Positions 26,812-35,085 of a DNA stretch of 64,000 nt are shown here, piece after piece (within the stretch, counting starts at the first letter, position 1; every line of letters starts with the position of its first letter). Both the position numbers and the translations under genes were made by a program. Under the pieces are notes generated by a model. That model saw nothing but the letters and a program-made list of their open reading frames with translations. It ran no database searches and had not been told where the DNA came from. The stretch comes from Micromonospora sp. C95 (GTDB lineage Bacteria; Actinomycetota; Actinomycetes; Mycobacteriales; Micromonosporaceae), in contig NZ_JAGPXT010000006.1 in assembly GCF_018070465.1 (NCBI RefSeq), positions 186,001 to 250,000 on the forward strand, given 5' to 3'.

Positions 26812-27878
26812 CGTGCCACCCGCGCGGTGGCCCCGGGCTGCTCGGCCAGAAGCTCACGTACCCGTGGGATGACCTGCGTACCGTACAGCTCGACCGACCG
26901 CATCCGCGCGGCGGCGGAGACCGTCCCGGCGGCGGAGTAGATCATGTCGAAACGGCCCACGTCCAACACCCGGATCGCGCGGGCCATCTTCGCCGCGACG
27001 GTCTCGACCGACCCGACATACAGCGAGCCGTGCGCGACATCGGCATCGAACTCCCGCCGCTGGAGCGGCGGCCAACCCCGCAACGCGCCGATCCGGTCGC
27101 GGATCTCCCGGTAGCCGGGGTAGAACAGCTCCCTGGCCTCCTCGTCGGTCCCGGCGACGAAGCCGGGCGAGTGCATCCCGACCGGCGCAGCGGGCGTGCC
27201 GAGCTGCTGGTGCGCGCGTCGGTACAGGTCCACGTACGGAGCGAAGCGATCGGGTGCGCCACTGATGATGGCGAGCATCAGCCTGAACCCGTAGTGCGCG
27301 GTGCGCAGCACCGACTGCGGTGTCCCGCCCACTCCCACCCAGGTGTTCAGACGTCCCGAGTCCGTCTTCGGGTAGACGTCCGCGTCCTTCAGGGCGGCGC
27401 GAGTGGTGCCTTCCCACGTCACCGGCTTCTCGTCCAGAAGTCGGTGAAACAGCTCGATCTTCTCCTCGAACAGCACCTCGTAGTCCGTCAAGTCGTACCC
27501 GAACAACGGAAACGACTCGGTGAACGACCCTCGCCCGAGGATCACCTCGGCGCGACCGTTGGAAAGCGCATCGACCGTGGCGAACCGCTGAAACACCCGC
27601 ACCGGATCATCCGAAGACAGCACCGTCACCCCCGACGCGAGCCGGATACGCTCGGTGGCGGTCGCGATCCCGGCGAGCACCGTCTCCGGACTGGAGATCG
27701 CGTACTCCGGCCGGTGGTGCTCGCCCAATGCGACCACATCGATGCCGATCTGGTCGGCCAGCACAGCCTCGGCCACTGCCGCACGGATCGCCTGCGCGTG
27801 CGACACGATCTCCCCCCGGTCATCCCGGGGACGGTCTCCGAAACTGTCGATACCAAACTCGATCTGCGATGCATGCAT
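26808..27878 (-). CDS. LLM-class (luciferase-like) flavin-dependent oxidoreductase
   Basis: 356 residues with the bacterial-luciferase TIM-barrel pattern: [12 protein letters not shown] at the start, [16 protein letters not shown] near 45–60, [19 protein letters not shown] near 80–98, and [18 protein letters not shown] near 175–190. Uses FMN or F420; substrate unknown. ATG 27878 is used because GGAG lies eleven bases upstream; an in-frame ATG ten codons earlier lacks one. First gene of a coupled operon with F420 reductase-like protein, glutaminase and flavodoxin, and 172 bp downstream of copy 2 of the 31-bp element. Confidence 0.88.
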   Translation of the reverse strand: MHASQIEFGIDSFGDRPRDDRGEIVSHAQAIRAAVAEAVLADQIGIDVVALGEHHRPEYAISSPETVLAGIATATERIRLASGVTVLSSDDPVRVFQRFATVDALSNGRAEVILGRGSFTESFPLFGYDLTDYEVLFEEKIELFHRLLDEKPVTWEGTTRAALKDADVYPKTDSGRLNTWVGVGGTPQSVLRTAHYGFRLMLAIISGAPDRFAPYVDLYRRAHQQLGTPAAPVGMHSPGFVAGTDEEARELFYPGYREIRDRIGALRGWPPLQRREFDADVAHGSLYVGSVETVAAKMARAIRVLDVGRFDMIYSAAGTVSAAARMRSVELYGTQVIPRVRELLAEQPGATARVAR

Positions 27879-28049
27879 CGCGGGCAACTCCTTCAATGTC
27901 TCGGCCATCTCCCGCGTGATCCGCGCCGTGGTCGATGCTGATCAGGTTCTTCGCCGCCTCTCAGCCTCGCGTTCAGTCGGGCGACGTCGATGACTGGGAT
28001 GACGGGCATCGCGGATCCTTTCGTCTCGGCACAAGTCTTCCGTCATCGG

Positions 28050-28080
28050 CGGCACCTTCGCGTCGGTACAAGCCCCTTAG
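28050..28080. repeat. 31-bp element, copy 2 (upstream of LLM operon)
   Basis: CGGCACCTTCGCGTCGGTA, CA, AGCCCCTTAG; 29 of 31 bases as at 18317–18347, same orientation. The 681-bp gap 27879–28559 holds this element, a 15-bp string GTGACAACTACCTAC at 28291–28305 also shared with the LAL regulator start, and gene fragments, but no intact gene. Confidence 0.65.
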
Positions 28081-28290
28081 CCCTCACCCTCGGCGCGCCG
28101 CGTCGTCAGCGAGCTGGTCGCTGTCGGGGCTATTAAGCCGGTTTGGGGCGTCCTGTACGGTATTGACCACCGATGAAAGCCGCGGGCTCGGGGCCTGTCT
28201 CGACCTGCGGTAACCGTTCATCAACCGCTTCGCGTGGAGATCACGGCCTTGCCGTGGCGGCTGGATCAGGAGCGATTGCAATTCCCATCG

Positions 28291-28400
28291 GTGACAACTA
28301 CCTACTCCGACCCCGGTCGGACCTCAGCCCACCAACGGGTGGGAGCGAAACCGACCGACCTCCTGGGCCGACGCGCAGAGCGCGTCGAGACCGCCCGCGC
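28291..28400 (+). pseudogene. 5' stub of a second LAL-type LuxR regulator gene
   Basis: From GTG 28291 the frame reads VTTTYS and then, after about fifteen codons, AKPTDLLGRRAERVE, which parallels the intact regulator at 18612 (VIITY, then ELANLLGRRAEHEA). Homology stops before Walker A. Another frame then gives ALSPFEPAYFEALRESGEPF ending in a stop at about 28489, the tail of an unidentified gene. A deletion has therefore removed almost all of a former regulator gene. Confidence 0.55.
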
Positions 28401-28559
28401 TGAGCCCGTTCGAGCCCGCGTACTTCGAGGCCCTGCGCGAGTCCGGCGAACCGTTCGGGCGACGCGGGTGGCGCCTCACCGCCGATGCGTAGCGATCGCT
28501 GGGCGGCACCGGCACCGACGAGGCAGGTGTCGCACTCATGGTGGGCAGAGGCCAAGGAC

Positions 28560-29204
28560 TCAGCCTTTCAGGTAGGCGAGTACCGCCAGGATGCGGCGGT
28601 TGTCGTCCTCGGAGGGCTGGAGACCGAGCTTGGTGAAGATGCTGTTGCTGTATTTGCTGATGGTCTTCTCGGTGACGAACATCCGGGCGGCGATCGCAGC
28701 GTTCGAGCGGCCCTGCGCCATCAGGGTGAGGACCTCATGCTCGCGTGGGCTCAGCTCCAGGAGCTTAGGGTCGGCGGAACGGTGGGTGAGCAGCGCACTC
28801 ACCACGTCGGGGTCCATAACGGTGCTGCCGGCAGCGACCTGCCGGACACTGGCGACGAACTGGTCGACGTCCGTAACCCGGTCCTTCAACAGGTAGCCCA
28901 CCGCGCCCGCGCGATCCGACATCAGCTCCCTGGCGTAGATCTGCTCGACATACTGCGAGAGCACCATGATGGGCAGCCCTGGAATCTGCCGGCGGGCCTC
29001 GATCGCGGAACGCAGCCCCTCGTCGGTGAAGGTCGGCGGCAACCGCACATCGACGATGGCGACGTCGGGACGGTGCGTCATCAGCGACCGGATCAGCGCG
29101 GGACCGTTGTCAACGGCTTCCACGACCTCGAATGAATTGGCCCGCAGGATCCTGATCAGGCCCTCTCGGAGCAGGGCGAGGTCCTCGGCTATCACGATAC
29201 GCAC
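28560..29204 (-). CDS. NarL-family response regulator
   Basis: 214 residues: receiver domain with phospho-acceptor Asp52 (AIVDVRL), acidic pocket E7-D8, threonine/serine switch at VLSQY and Lys in LLKDRV near 107; C-terminal LuxR HTH (SPREHEVLTLMAQGRSNAAI, VTEKTISKYSNSIFTKLGL). Partner of the histidine kinase upstream, whose last 13 bp it overlaps. Start ATG 29204. Confidence 0.92.
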   Translation of the reverse strand: MRIVIAEDLALLREGLIRILRANSFEVVEAVDNGPALIRSLMTHRPDVAIVDVRLPPTFTDEGLRSAIEARRQIPGLPIMVLSQYVEQIYARELMSDRAGAVGYLLKDRVTDVDQFVASVRQVAAGSTVMDPDVVSALLTHRSADPKLLELSPREHEVLTLMAQGRSNAAIAARMFVTEKTISKYSNSIFTKLGLQPSEDDNRRILAVLAYLKG

Positions 29205-30547
29205 GGCAGCGACATCCTCACGTCGGTAGGTCCGCCCGGCGGGCTGTCAACGGTCAGCGTGCCGTCGAAGGCCGCCAGCCGACGGACGATGCCACGCAGG
29301 CCGGTGCCGGAATCGATCGAAGCACCCCCACGGCCGTCGTCGGACACCAGCATCGTCAGTTCCCCAGCAGCGCCGCCCCGCTGGGGTGCGAACTCCACGG
29401 TGATCCAGATCTGCTGGGCCTGGGCGTGCTTGATGGCGTTCGACAAGGCCTCGGCGACGGCGAAGTAGGCCGCGGACTCGATCGGGGCCGGCAGCCGTCC
29501 CGGTAGGCGGGTCACCACCGTGGTCGGGATCGGATTGACCAGGGCCAAGGCCTTGAGTGCGCCCTCCAGGCCACGGTCCGCCAGTACCGGCGGATGGATG
29601 CCTCGTACCAGGTCGCGCAGTTCGGTCAGGGCGATGGAGGTCGACTCGCGGGCCTCGGCCAGCAGCTGCTGGACGGCCTGCGGATCCTTGGGCAGTAACT
29701 GTTCGGCCAAGCCCAGGCTCATACCCAGCGACACCAGCCGGGCCTGCGCGCCGTCGTGCAGGTCGCGTTCGATTCGGCGCAGTTCGCCGGCCTGGGTATC
29801 GACGGTCTCGGCTCGCGAGGTCGCCAACTGTTGGACGCGGGCCCGCAGGCGCGCCTGTTCGGTGGGGCCGAGCAGGGCGCGGATCACCCGAGCGTTGAGG
29901 TTCGCGAGGCGCACCGCGGTGACGTACCAGAGCAGAAGGAAAATCGGACCGAGCGGTACCAGTCCGAACGACTGCGCGACGCTGTGCAGCCGGAAGGCCT
30001 CCCCCATCGGTGTGCGGAATACCTGAGAAGGCGTCAGCTGATAGATGAGCGGGTAGGTCAGGTATACGACTCCGAAGACGAAGAACAGCAGCGACAGTCC
30101 GCAACTCAACCAAATGGTGATCGAGTTGACCACCAACCAGATCCAGTCACGCCACGTCGCCGGATCGCGCAGGACCGTCCAAAGCCGCACCGGCCACCAG
30201 GCGTCCGGCGTCGGCTGATAGGGCCGGGCGGGCACCGGTTCGCCGAGCCGGTCGGCGGCCCACTGGCGGTGCAGGTCGGCAAACCAGCGCACCAGTACGG
30301 TCGCGAGCAGGGTCAGTGGGATTCCGACGCCAAGCGCGACGATCGATATCGAGGTGATCCAGAGCGTGGCCAGCACGGCACCTAGGACCGCGCCTGGCAG
30401 CAGCACCAGTGACCAGCCCAGCAGGCTCATCCGCTGGGCCAGCGCGGAGCGCGGAATCCGACCGTTGCCAGCGACGAGACCCGGCCCGGCGCCGTCCCGC
30501 GAGGGCAAGGAGCCGCCGGGAAGGGCGGTTCCGCGGTAATCGGTCAT
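29192..30547 (-). CDS. Sensor histidine kinase (HisKA_3) with membrane sensor domain
   Basis: 451 residues. Four to five membrane helices between about 45 and 205 belong to the 'putative sensor' domain (PF13796-like). A HisKA_3 dimerisation helix follows with the phospho-acceptor in RDLHDGAQARLVSLGMSLGL, then an HATPase with N-box EALSNAIKHA and G-box DDGRGG / GTGLRGI. Phosphorylates the NarL regulator encoded directly downstream. Signal unknown. ATG 30547 has GGAG at about ten bases; longer starts would add a leader with no domain. Confidence 0.9.
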   Translation of the reverse strand: MTDYRGTALPGGSLPSRDGAGPGLVAGNGRIPRSALAQRMSLLGWSLVLLPGAVLGAVLATLWITSISIVALGVGIPLTLLATVLVRWFADLHRQWAADRLGEPVPARPYQPTPDAWWPVRLWTVLRDPATWRDWIWLVVNSITIWLSCGLSLLFFVFGVVYLTYPLIYQLTPSQVFRTPMGEAFRLHSVAQSFGLVPLGPIFLLLWYVTAVRLANLNARVIRALLGPTEQARLRARVQQLATSRAETVDTQAGELRRIERDLHDGAQARLVSLGMSLGLAEQLLPKDPQAVQQLLAEARESTSIALTELRDLVRGIHPPVLADRGLEGALKALALVNPIPTTVVTRLPGRLPAPIESAAYFAVAEALSNAIKHAQAQQIWITVEFAPQRGGAAGELTMLVSDDGRGGASIDSGTGLRGIVRRLAAFDGTLTVDSPPGGPTDVRMSLPCVS

Positions 30548-30939
30548 CTCACTCCATCGTTGCGCATCGTGCCGAATCGCCGGGCTGGTGATGCACACCG
30601 GCGCGATCCGCACCTCCCCAAGGCGGGTTCCGCCACTCCGCGTGGGATCCAGCGACCACGGTGTCTGTCCGTGGCCCACGGAGGCTGGCATTGCCGGTCG
30701 ACGGCTCGGGCGATCGACACCCGCGCACACGTTACCCACCGCCTAAGCAGTCTCAGCCCGCTCCCCCGAAGCTCGACCACCACCTCGCCGTCATCGGGAT
30801 CCGGACCGTGTGGCTCGTCGCGCTCGCCTATGGCGCTGCCCCGGGTCATCGGCAGCTGCGCCACAACGAATCCGAGTCCGCCGGACACTCCGTGCACGCT
30901 CAGGCGGGCTCTAGCGATGGCCGCACGCGATGAGGTCGT
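30548..30939. other. Gene-free stretch upstream of the histidine kinase
   Basis: About 390 bp without a supportable gene. Open frames exist on both strands (for example minus 30544–31206), but none has recognisable domains or a start with a ribosome site, and they are interrupted by the hairpin at 30940–30969. The kinase promoter must lie in its left part. Confidence 0.4.
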
Positions 30940-30969
30940 CTCCGCAGCCTGGTTGACCAGGCTGCGGAG
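30940..30969. terminator. Strong hairpin after the lipoprotein hydrolase
   Basis: Perfect 14-bp inverted repeat, CTCCGCAGCCTGGT and its complement around a 2-base centre, 25 bp beyond the stop of the leftward hydrolase gene. Likely its terminator. Confidence 0.7.
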
Positions 30970-30994
30970 GCCCAATTCCCCGGCACTATGGCCG

Positions 30995-31942
30995 TTACTT
31001 GACGGTGGCGGCCATCTGTTCGATTTCCCTGAGCACCAGGGCGGGCTTGTCCTGGGGAACGTCGTGCGAGCTTCCCTCGGCGATGACGAGTCTGCGGTCG
31101 GGCCCCGCCTTGGTGAACGCCGCTGCCGCGTCGCGCCAGGCCTGAGCGTCCTGCGGAGATCCATCGAAGGGCGTCTTGTCCGACACGACATAGATGACGG
31201 GAACACTGTCGGGCCAGGAGACCTTGTGGTACGCCTGATGCGTGGGACCGAAGTTGTCGGCCGTGGCGATGAGCTGGCGGTTCGCCTTCGTCGACGGCGC
31301 CTTCTTGAGCTCTTCGATCTGCGGTGCGGTTAGCGCGACAATGCGTTGAATCTGGGTTTCGGTGAAGAATTGCGGCACGTTGGCGTCGATGAGCACCGCC
31401 CCGGAGACAACGCCGGGGTTCGCGAGGACGAAGTAGTGGGCCACCTCCCCTGCCTGCGAGTGGCCCGCCAGGACCACGTTCTGGGTGACGCCGAGTTCAC
31501 GCAGACCGGCCTGCAGGTCGGAGGCGGCGGCCCGGGGGTCCCAGGGGCCCTCCACCTCCTCACTGGCGCCCATACCGGCCCGGTCATAGGTGATGATCTG
31601 CGATCCGGTGGCCTGCGACAGCTGCGGTACCAGAGCATCCCAGTACGAGGAGTCCTCGCCGCCGCCGGCGTCCAGCACGATGGTGGGAGAACTTCCGGGC
31701 GTGACGTGGAAGGCAAGCTGATGCCCGTTGTTGGCGATCATATGCAAGCCCGCTGCGGGGGCCGCACTTGCCGGGCCGGCCGCGCTCGTCGAGGTCGAGG
31801 GAACCGCGGCTTCCGGACTGGCCGCGGGTGCGGCCTTCGGCGCCGCCGAATCATCACACCCGGCGACTGCCGCTACCACGGCGACGGGAAGGGCGAGGGC
31901 CAGGGCGGCCCGATGGAACCGGGAGATCTTCTGCGTGGTCAT
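30995..31942 (-). CDS. Secreted alpha/beta hydrolase lipoprotein
   Basis: 315 residues. A basic N-terminus and hydrophobic core end in a lipobox AVAGC (Cys28), so it is probably a membrane-attached lipoprotein. An Ala/Pro/Ser linker leads to an alpha/beta hydrolase: IVLDAGGGEDS oxyanion region near 90, ITYDRAGMGAS, nucleophile in LAGHSQAGE, and the late histidine in EGSSHDVP. ATG 31942 follows GGAGG. Substrate unknown. Not in an operon. Confidence 0.85.
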   Translation of the reverse strand: MTTQKISRFHRAALALALPVAVVAAVAGCDDSAAPKAAPAASPEAAVPSTSTSAAGPASAAPAAGLHMIANNGHQLAFHVTPGSSPTIVLDAGGGEDSSYWDALVPQLSQATGSQIITYDRAGMGASEEVEGPWDPRAAASDLQAGLRELGVTQNVVLAGHSQAGEVAHYFVLANPGVVSGAVLIDANVPQFFTETQIQRIVALTAPQIEELKKAPSTKANRQLIATADNFGPTHQAYHKVSWPDSVPVIYVVSDKTPFDGSPQDAQAWRDAAAAFTKAGPDRRLVIAEGSSHDVPQDKPALVLREIEQMAATVK

Positions 31943-32149
31943 GGAAATGAGCCTCCACGGTTTCTGGATCTTGCTCAATCCTGCTAACCCCCCAGTCGGG
32001 TTGGGAGTTACCCCCACCCTCGCCAGGGGCAAATCAGAACCCGTCACGCAGGTGCCCGGTCCGGGCCGGGCGCACCAGCACCTGCCAGCGGGCCGGTCAG
32101 GAGGTGGGTGCCGGTGGACCAGATTCCTGGCTGACCACCGGGTCTTCAG

Positions 32150-32440
32150 CACCGGAATACCTGCGCCACTCCTACGAATACTTGACATCTGTGCACGGCA
32201 TCACGCTGGCCCCCAACCAGGTCGGGTTCAACCTGCTGCACCGCCACCCGGAGACCAACGGCATGCTCGCCGCCGGCCGCGAGCCGGCCGTCACGATCCT
32301 GCCCATCCTCCCCTCGCCGAAGGAGTCCGCACGGCAAGTACCGCGTCGGTGGTCAAGAACAAGGAGGTCAACAGGCCACCCTGTTCCGTGGCGCGAGCCT
32401 GCTCGAAGGGACTTTGCCGGGGCCCTGCCCGTGCCCCTGT
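32150..32440 (+). pseudogene. Decayed aldo/keto reductase fragment
   Basis: One frame reads VHGITLAPNQVGFNLLHRHP then ETNGMLAAGRE, plainly the central helix–strand of an NADP-dependent aldo/keto reductase (the usual form is asNQVQYSLLHR..E.nGvL.acRE). The following 'SPLA.G.LTGKYR' segment is spread over other frames: LAEGVRT in one and GKYRVGG in a third. No start or end of the gene is found. At least two frameshifts and both termini lost. Confidence 0.6.
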
Positions 32441-32725
32441 TCCGGAGATGAAGCCACAGCTGACCCAAGCCAATCGGGGATCCCTGCTCTTGCCGCCGTC
32501 GCCTCGCCGCAGCAGCGGCGGCCGGCGGCCGGCGCAAATTTCGCCGCGGCACCAGATCTTCGCGACGAAAACAAGGGGGCTGGGCAAGCGTGGTCTGAAG
32601 CGACACGTCCACAAGCGGCTCGCTATTGTATTTCCTGCCCAAAGCACTCGCCCACCGGACTCCAGTCTGAGGCGACATCCCGAGCATCTGCCGCGCGTTG
32701 CCCGCAGCGTCCTCCGCCGCCTTGC

Positions 32726-32902
32726 TCATCGCGCGTTCGTGGATAGTGCCCGCCAAAACACCACAGCGGCGCCAACCGCAACTGCCGCGCCCACCGCAGC
32801 GGCGATAGCTGACATGCCGTCTGTCCCAGGGCCATTGCGTGTTCGTCGGGCTGCCGCTTGGGCTGGGGTTGTCGGGGTGATTGGCCGCTGTGGAGGATGC
32901 AT
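32726..32902 (-). CDS. Possible small membrane protein (58 aa)
   Basis: ATG 32902 opens a 58-residue frame whose C-terminal half, GMSAIAAAVGAAVAVGAAVV, could be one membrane helix. Its stop overlaps an ATG (ATGA) that starts another open frame, MSKAAEDAAGNARQMLG, running left. There is no clear ribosome site and no family match I recognise. Apart from this and the aldo/keto fragment, 31943–33117 holds nothing I can identify. Confidence 0.22.
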   Translation of the reverse strand: MHPPQRPITPTTPAQAAARRTRNGPGTDGMSAIAAAVGAAVAVGAAVVFWRALSTNAR

Positions 32903-33117
32903 AGGGCGGGTAGCCCAGTCACGTCTTTCCTCATCGGTGCGCTGCCGGCATCGGGCCCGCCGGGCGGGGCCAGGACAACGCCGGTGTATCGACCATTTTG
33001 AATCGGTTATTTGATCGACACACGTCTGTCTGCTTTTCGACAGCGGCAGTCCAATGGTGTCCAACCTGGTCCAGGATGGCCGCATGAACAGCCGTCTAGG
33101 ACCGAAGCTCGATATTG

Positions 33118-33135
33118 ACCGGGGTAATCCCCGGT
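33118..33135. promoter_or_regulatory. Inverted repeat ACCGGGG-TAAT-CCCCGGT before the protease
   Basis: Perfect 7-bp dyad 32 bp upstream of the protease start, overlapping a TTGACC at 33115–33120. Could be an operator or a 5'-leader hairpin. No convincing −10 at standard spacing was found. Confidence 0.35.
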
Positions 33136-33166
33136 ATCTCACACGACCCGGGAAGAGGGATGTTCG

Positions 33167-34246
33167 ATGAGAGCAAGAACAATCGGTGGTCGGCGCCTGA
33201 CGTACCCCATCCTGGCCCTGGCCTTGGCCCTGCCGCTGCTGACCGTCGGCCAGCCGGTGCAGGCGGCTCCGCACGCCGACGGTGACAGCATCCGTCAGGT
33301 GGGCACGGCCGTCAGCGCCGAGGCGTGGGCGGCCGGCAGGCAGCGGTACGGCGCGCAGGTGACTGCCGACGAGGCGATCGAGGCGTACTGGACGCCCGAG
33401 CGGATGCGCAATGCCAAGCCTGTCGAGGAGTCCCCCTCGTACAAGGCCGCGGCACGCCGTTTCGCCCAGAGTGGCGGGACCTCGTCTGCCGCACCGACCA
33501 ACCGGTCCAGGCCGGTGGATGTGCCTCCGGTGGCCGGCCTGATGGGTACCCCGGGCATGTCGACGCAGGCCATCAACCCGAACCTCGGCTCCAACCACCC
33601 GACCGCCCGGTCCAACGGCAAGGTCTTCTTCAACATGGACGGCGGATCGTGGGTCTGCTCCGGCGCGGTCATCAACTCGGTCGGCTTCAACACCGTGTGG
33701 ACGGCTGGCCACTGCATCCACGGCGGCCCCGGCAGCAGTCTCGCCACCAACTGGTCGTTCGTCCCGGCGTACGACGATGACCTGGCCAACCCTCGGCCGC
33801 ACGGCACCTGGACGGCCCGCGAGCTGTGGACCTGGAGCAGTTGGATCGACAGCTCCAACTGGGAGGCCGACATGGCCGTGGCCATCATGAACACCCGTAA
33901 CGGCGTCCGCATCGTGAACCAGTTCGGGGGCCACGGCTTCCGTACGCACCAGGGCTTCACGGTCGGCATCAACAACTTCGGCTACCCGAGCGGCGCGCCG
34001 TTCGACGGCGGCAACCTGTTGAGGTGCAGCGGCAACTCGACCCAGTCCGGGGCGCGAATCCGCATCAACTGCGACCTGACCGCAGGCGCCAGCGGCGGCC
34101 CGTGGTTGATCAACTGGGATGGGAACTGGGGCTACCTCAACGGGGTCAACAGCACGCTCAACTCGTACACGGCACCGACCTTGTGGTGGTCACCCTATTT
34201 CGACGACACCGCGTCGGAGTTGTACAACTTCACCGCCGCTCGCTGA
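33167..34246 (+). CDS. Secreted trypsin-like (V8-type) serine protease
   Basis: 359 residues. Sec signal peptide with an RR-containing basic start and core LALALALPLL, likely cleaved near VQA-AP (33/34); a ~110-residue propeptide-like region follows; then a chymotrypsin-fold domain with catalytic His182 (TAGHC), Asp235 (WEADMAVA) and Ser309 (TAGASGGPW). Cysteines at 164/183 and 287/302 can form two disulfides. Probably an exported protease for peptide acquisition. ATG 33167 follows GAGGGA. Ends 49 bp before a long terminator hairpin. Confidence 0.9.
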   Translation: MRARTIGGRRLTYPILALALALPLLTVGQPVQAAPHADGDSIRQVGTAVSAEAWAAGRQRYGAQVTADEAIEAYWTPERMRNAKPVEESPSYKAAARRFAQSGGTSSAAPTNRSRPVDVPPVAGLMGTPGMSTQAINPNLGSNHPTARSNGKVFFNMDGGSWVCSGAVINSVGFNTVWTAGHCIHGGPGSSLATNWSFVPAYDDDLANPRPHGTWTARELWTWSSWIDSSNWEADMAVAIMNTRNGVRIVNQFGGHGFRTHQGFTVGINNFGYPSGAPFDGGNLLRCSGNSTQSGARIRINCDLTAGASGGPWLINWDGNWGYLNGVNSTLNSYTAPTLWWSPYFDDTASELYNFTAAR

Positions 34247-34295
34247 CCGATGTCCGGTGACAGATATCTCGTCCCGGTAGTACGCCCTTGACCTG

Positions 34296-34355
34296 AGCGG
34301 GCCTTCTCCAATGGCAAATGATCGAGCGACTGGTCGCCATTGGAGCCGGCCCGCT
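34296..34355. terminator. Terminator hairpin after the serine protease
   Basis: 20-bp arms 34296–34315 and 34336–34355 pair at 18 of 20 positions (core CTCCAATGGC / GCCATTGGAG) around a 20-base loop, 49 bp after the protease stop. Confidence 0.65.
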
Positions 34356-34410
34356 GGCGTGTCGGACGAGCTACCCGCAGAGCGAGGTGTAGAGCTCCAG
34401 GCTGTCGGCG

Positions 34411-34812
34411 AAGCTTGCTGGTGTCCTCGTCGCGCATGACCGGGATCAACTTGCGGGGTGTCTTCGGCTGCCGCACCCGGTGCATCGGCGACCGGTCGAT
34501 GGCCTCCTCGTCGAGGAGCAGCCACGTGAAGAACTGCTGCAGTCCCTTGTGCTTGTTCACCGCCGTCGACGCGGACCTGGTCTCGATCATCCAACCCTGG
34601 AACGCCTCCACATGCGCCCGCGTCACCGCACACGGATCCTCGGCCGCATCGGCGGCGTCCGGATCCGGCGACTGCTCTGCCAGGTAGCGGCTCAGCTGCG
34701 CGGCGGCGAGGAGGTAGTCGTAGCGGGTGGTCTCCGGCTAGTTCCTGGTCCGCAGGGACCGGTCCCAGTCGCGGAGGAACCCGGCCCCGGTCCGGGAGAG
34801 CCCGACGGTGAG
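34411..34812 (-). pseudogene. Tyrosine integrase fragment (N-terminal part, stop codon inside)
   Basis: Read on the minus strand from about 34812: LSRTGAGFLRDWDRSLRTRN, a TAG stop at 34738–34740 where tyrosine is expected, then PETTRYDYLLAAAQLSRYL, VTRAHVEAFQGWMIETRSAS, LQQFFTWLLLDEEAIDRSP and RQPKTPRKLIPVMRDEDTSKL. This is the SAM-like N-terminal DNA-binding domain and linker of a phage/ICE tyrosine recombinase. Homology ends at 34411; the catalytic R-H-R-Y domain is gone. It lies 136 bp from the tRNA-Pro-derived repeat, transcribed away from it, the arrangement of tRNA-targeting integrases. Confidence 0.75.
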
Positions 34813-34905
34813 TTTCTGAGGATCCAGTAGCGGCACGACAACCTGCCCGAGTCAAGGAGTCCAACACCAGCGCGCTGGACCAGGCATCCATGCCAGGCAA
34901 TGAAA

Positions 34906-34944
34906 AGAGGGCTCCCGCAAGTCGCTGACCTGCGGAAACCCTCT
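34906..34944. terminator. Hairpin flanking the left tRNA-Pro repeat
   Basis: Nested stems AGAGGG/CCCTCT (34906–34911, 34939–34944) and CCGCA/TGCGG, ending three bases before the tRNA-derived repeat. Contains TGACCTGCGGAAAC, the complement of the string found in the tRNA-Pro terminator at 55.3 kb. Probably the original tRNA terminator left on this side. Confidence 0.55.
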
Positions 34945-34947
34945 CGC

Positions 34948-34983
34948 TGTCGGGACGGCCGGATTCGAACCGACGACCCCTTG
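34948..34983 (-). repeat. Partial tRNA-Pro 3' end, putative att site (left)
   Basis: 36 bases identical to 55323–55358, covering the tRNA-Pro 3' end from acceptor stem through the T-arm to the edge of the anticodon stem, in the same orientation. The sequence then diverges completely. A duplicated tRNA 3' end is the classical product of integrase-mediated insertion. Confidence 0.85.
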
Positions 34984-35007
34984 TTACCGTCAGTAGCCAT
35001 TTCGACC

Positions 35008-35085
35008 TTGTCATTGGCTGTCGAAAGTCAGCACTGAGCTGCGCAGACATGATCAAGCGATGATCGCTACTTGTCACTGGTTGTC
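35008..35085 (+). repeat. Paired direct repeats near the left att site
   Basis: TTGTCATTGGCTGTC (35008–35022) and TTGTCACTGGTTGTC (35071–35085) match at 13 of 15 positions, 63 bp apart, 25–100 bp from the tRNA-derived repeat. Directly repeated short sites beside a core are typical of integrase arm-type binding sites. The stretch 34984–35449 has no gene; a minus-strand frame ending YYVLFDLFADAGGRVTWA near 35.3 kb looks like the tail of a lost gene I cannot name. Confidence 0.4.
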
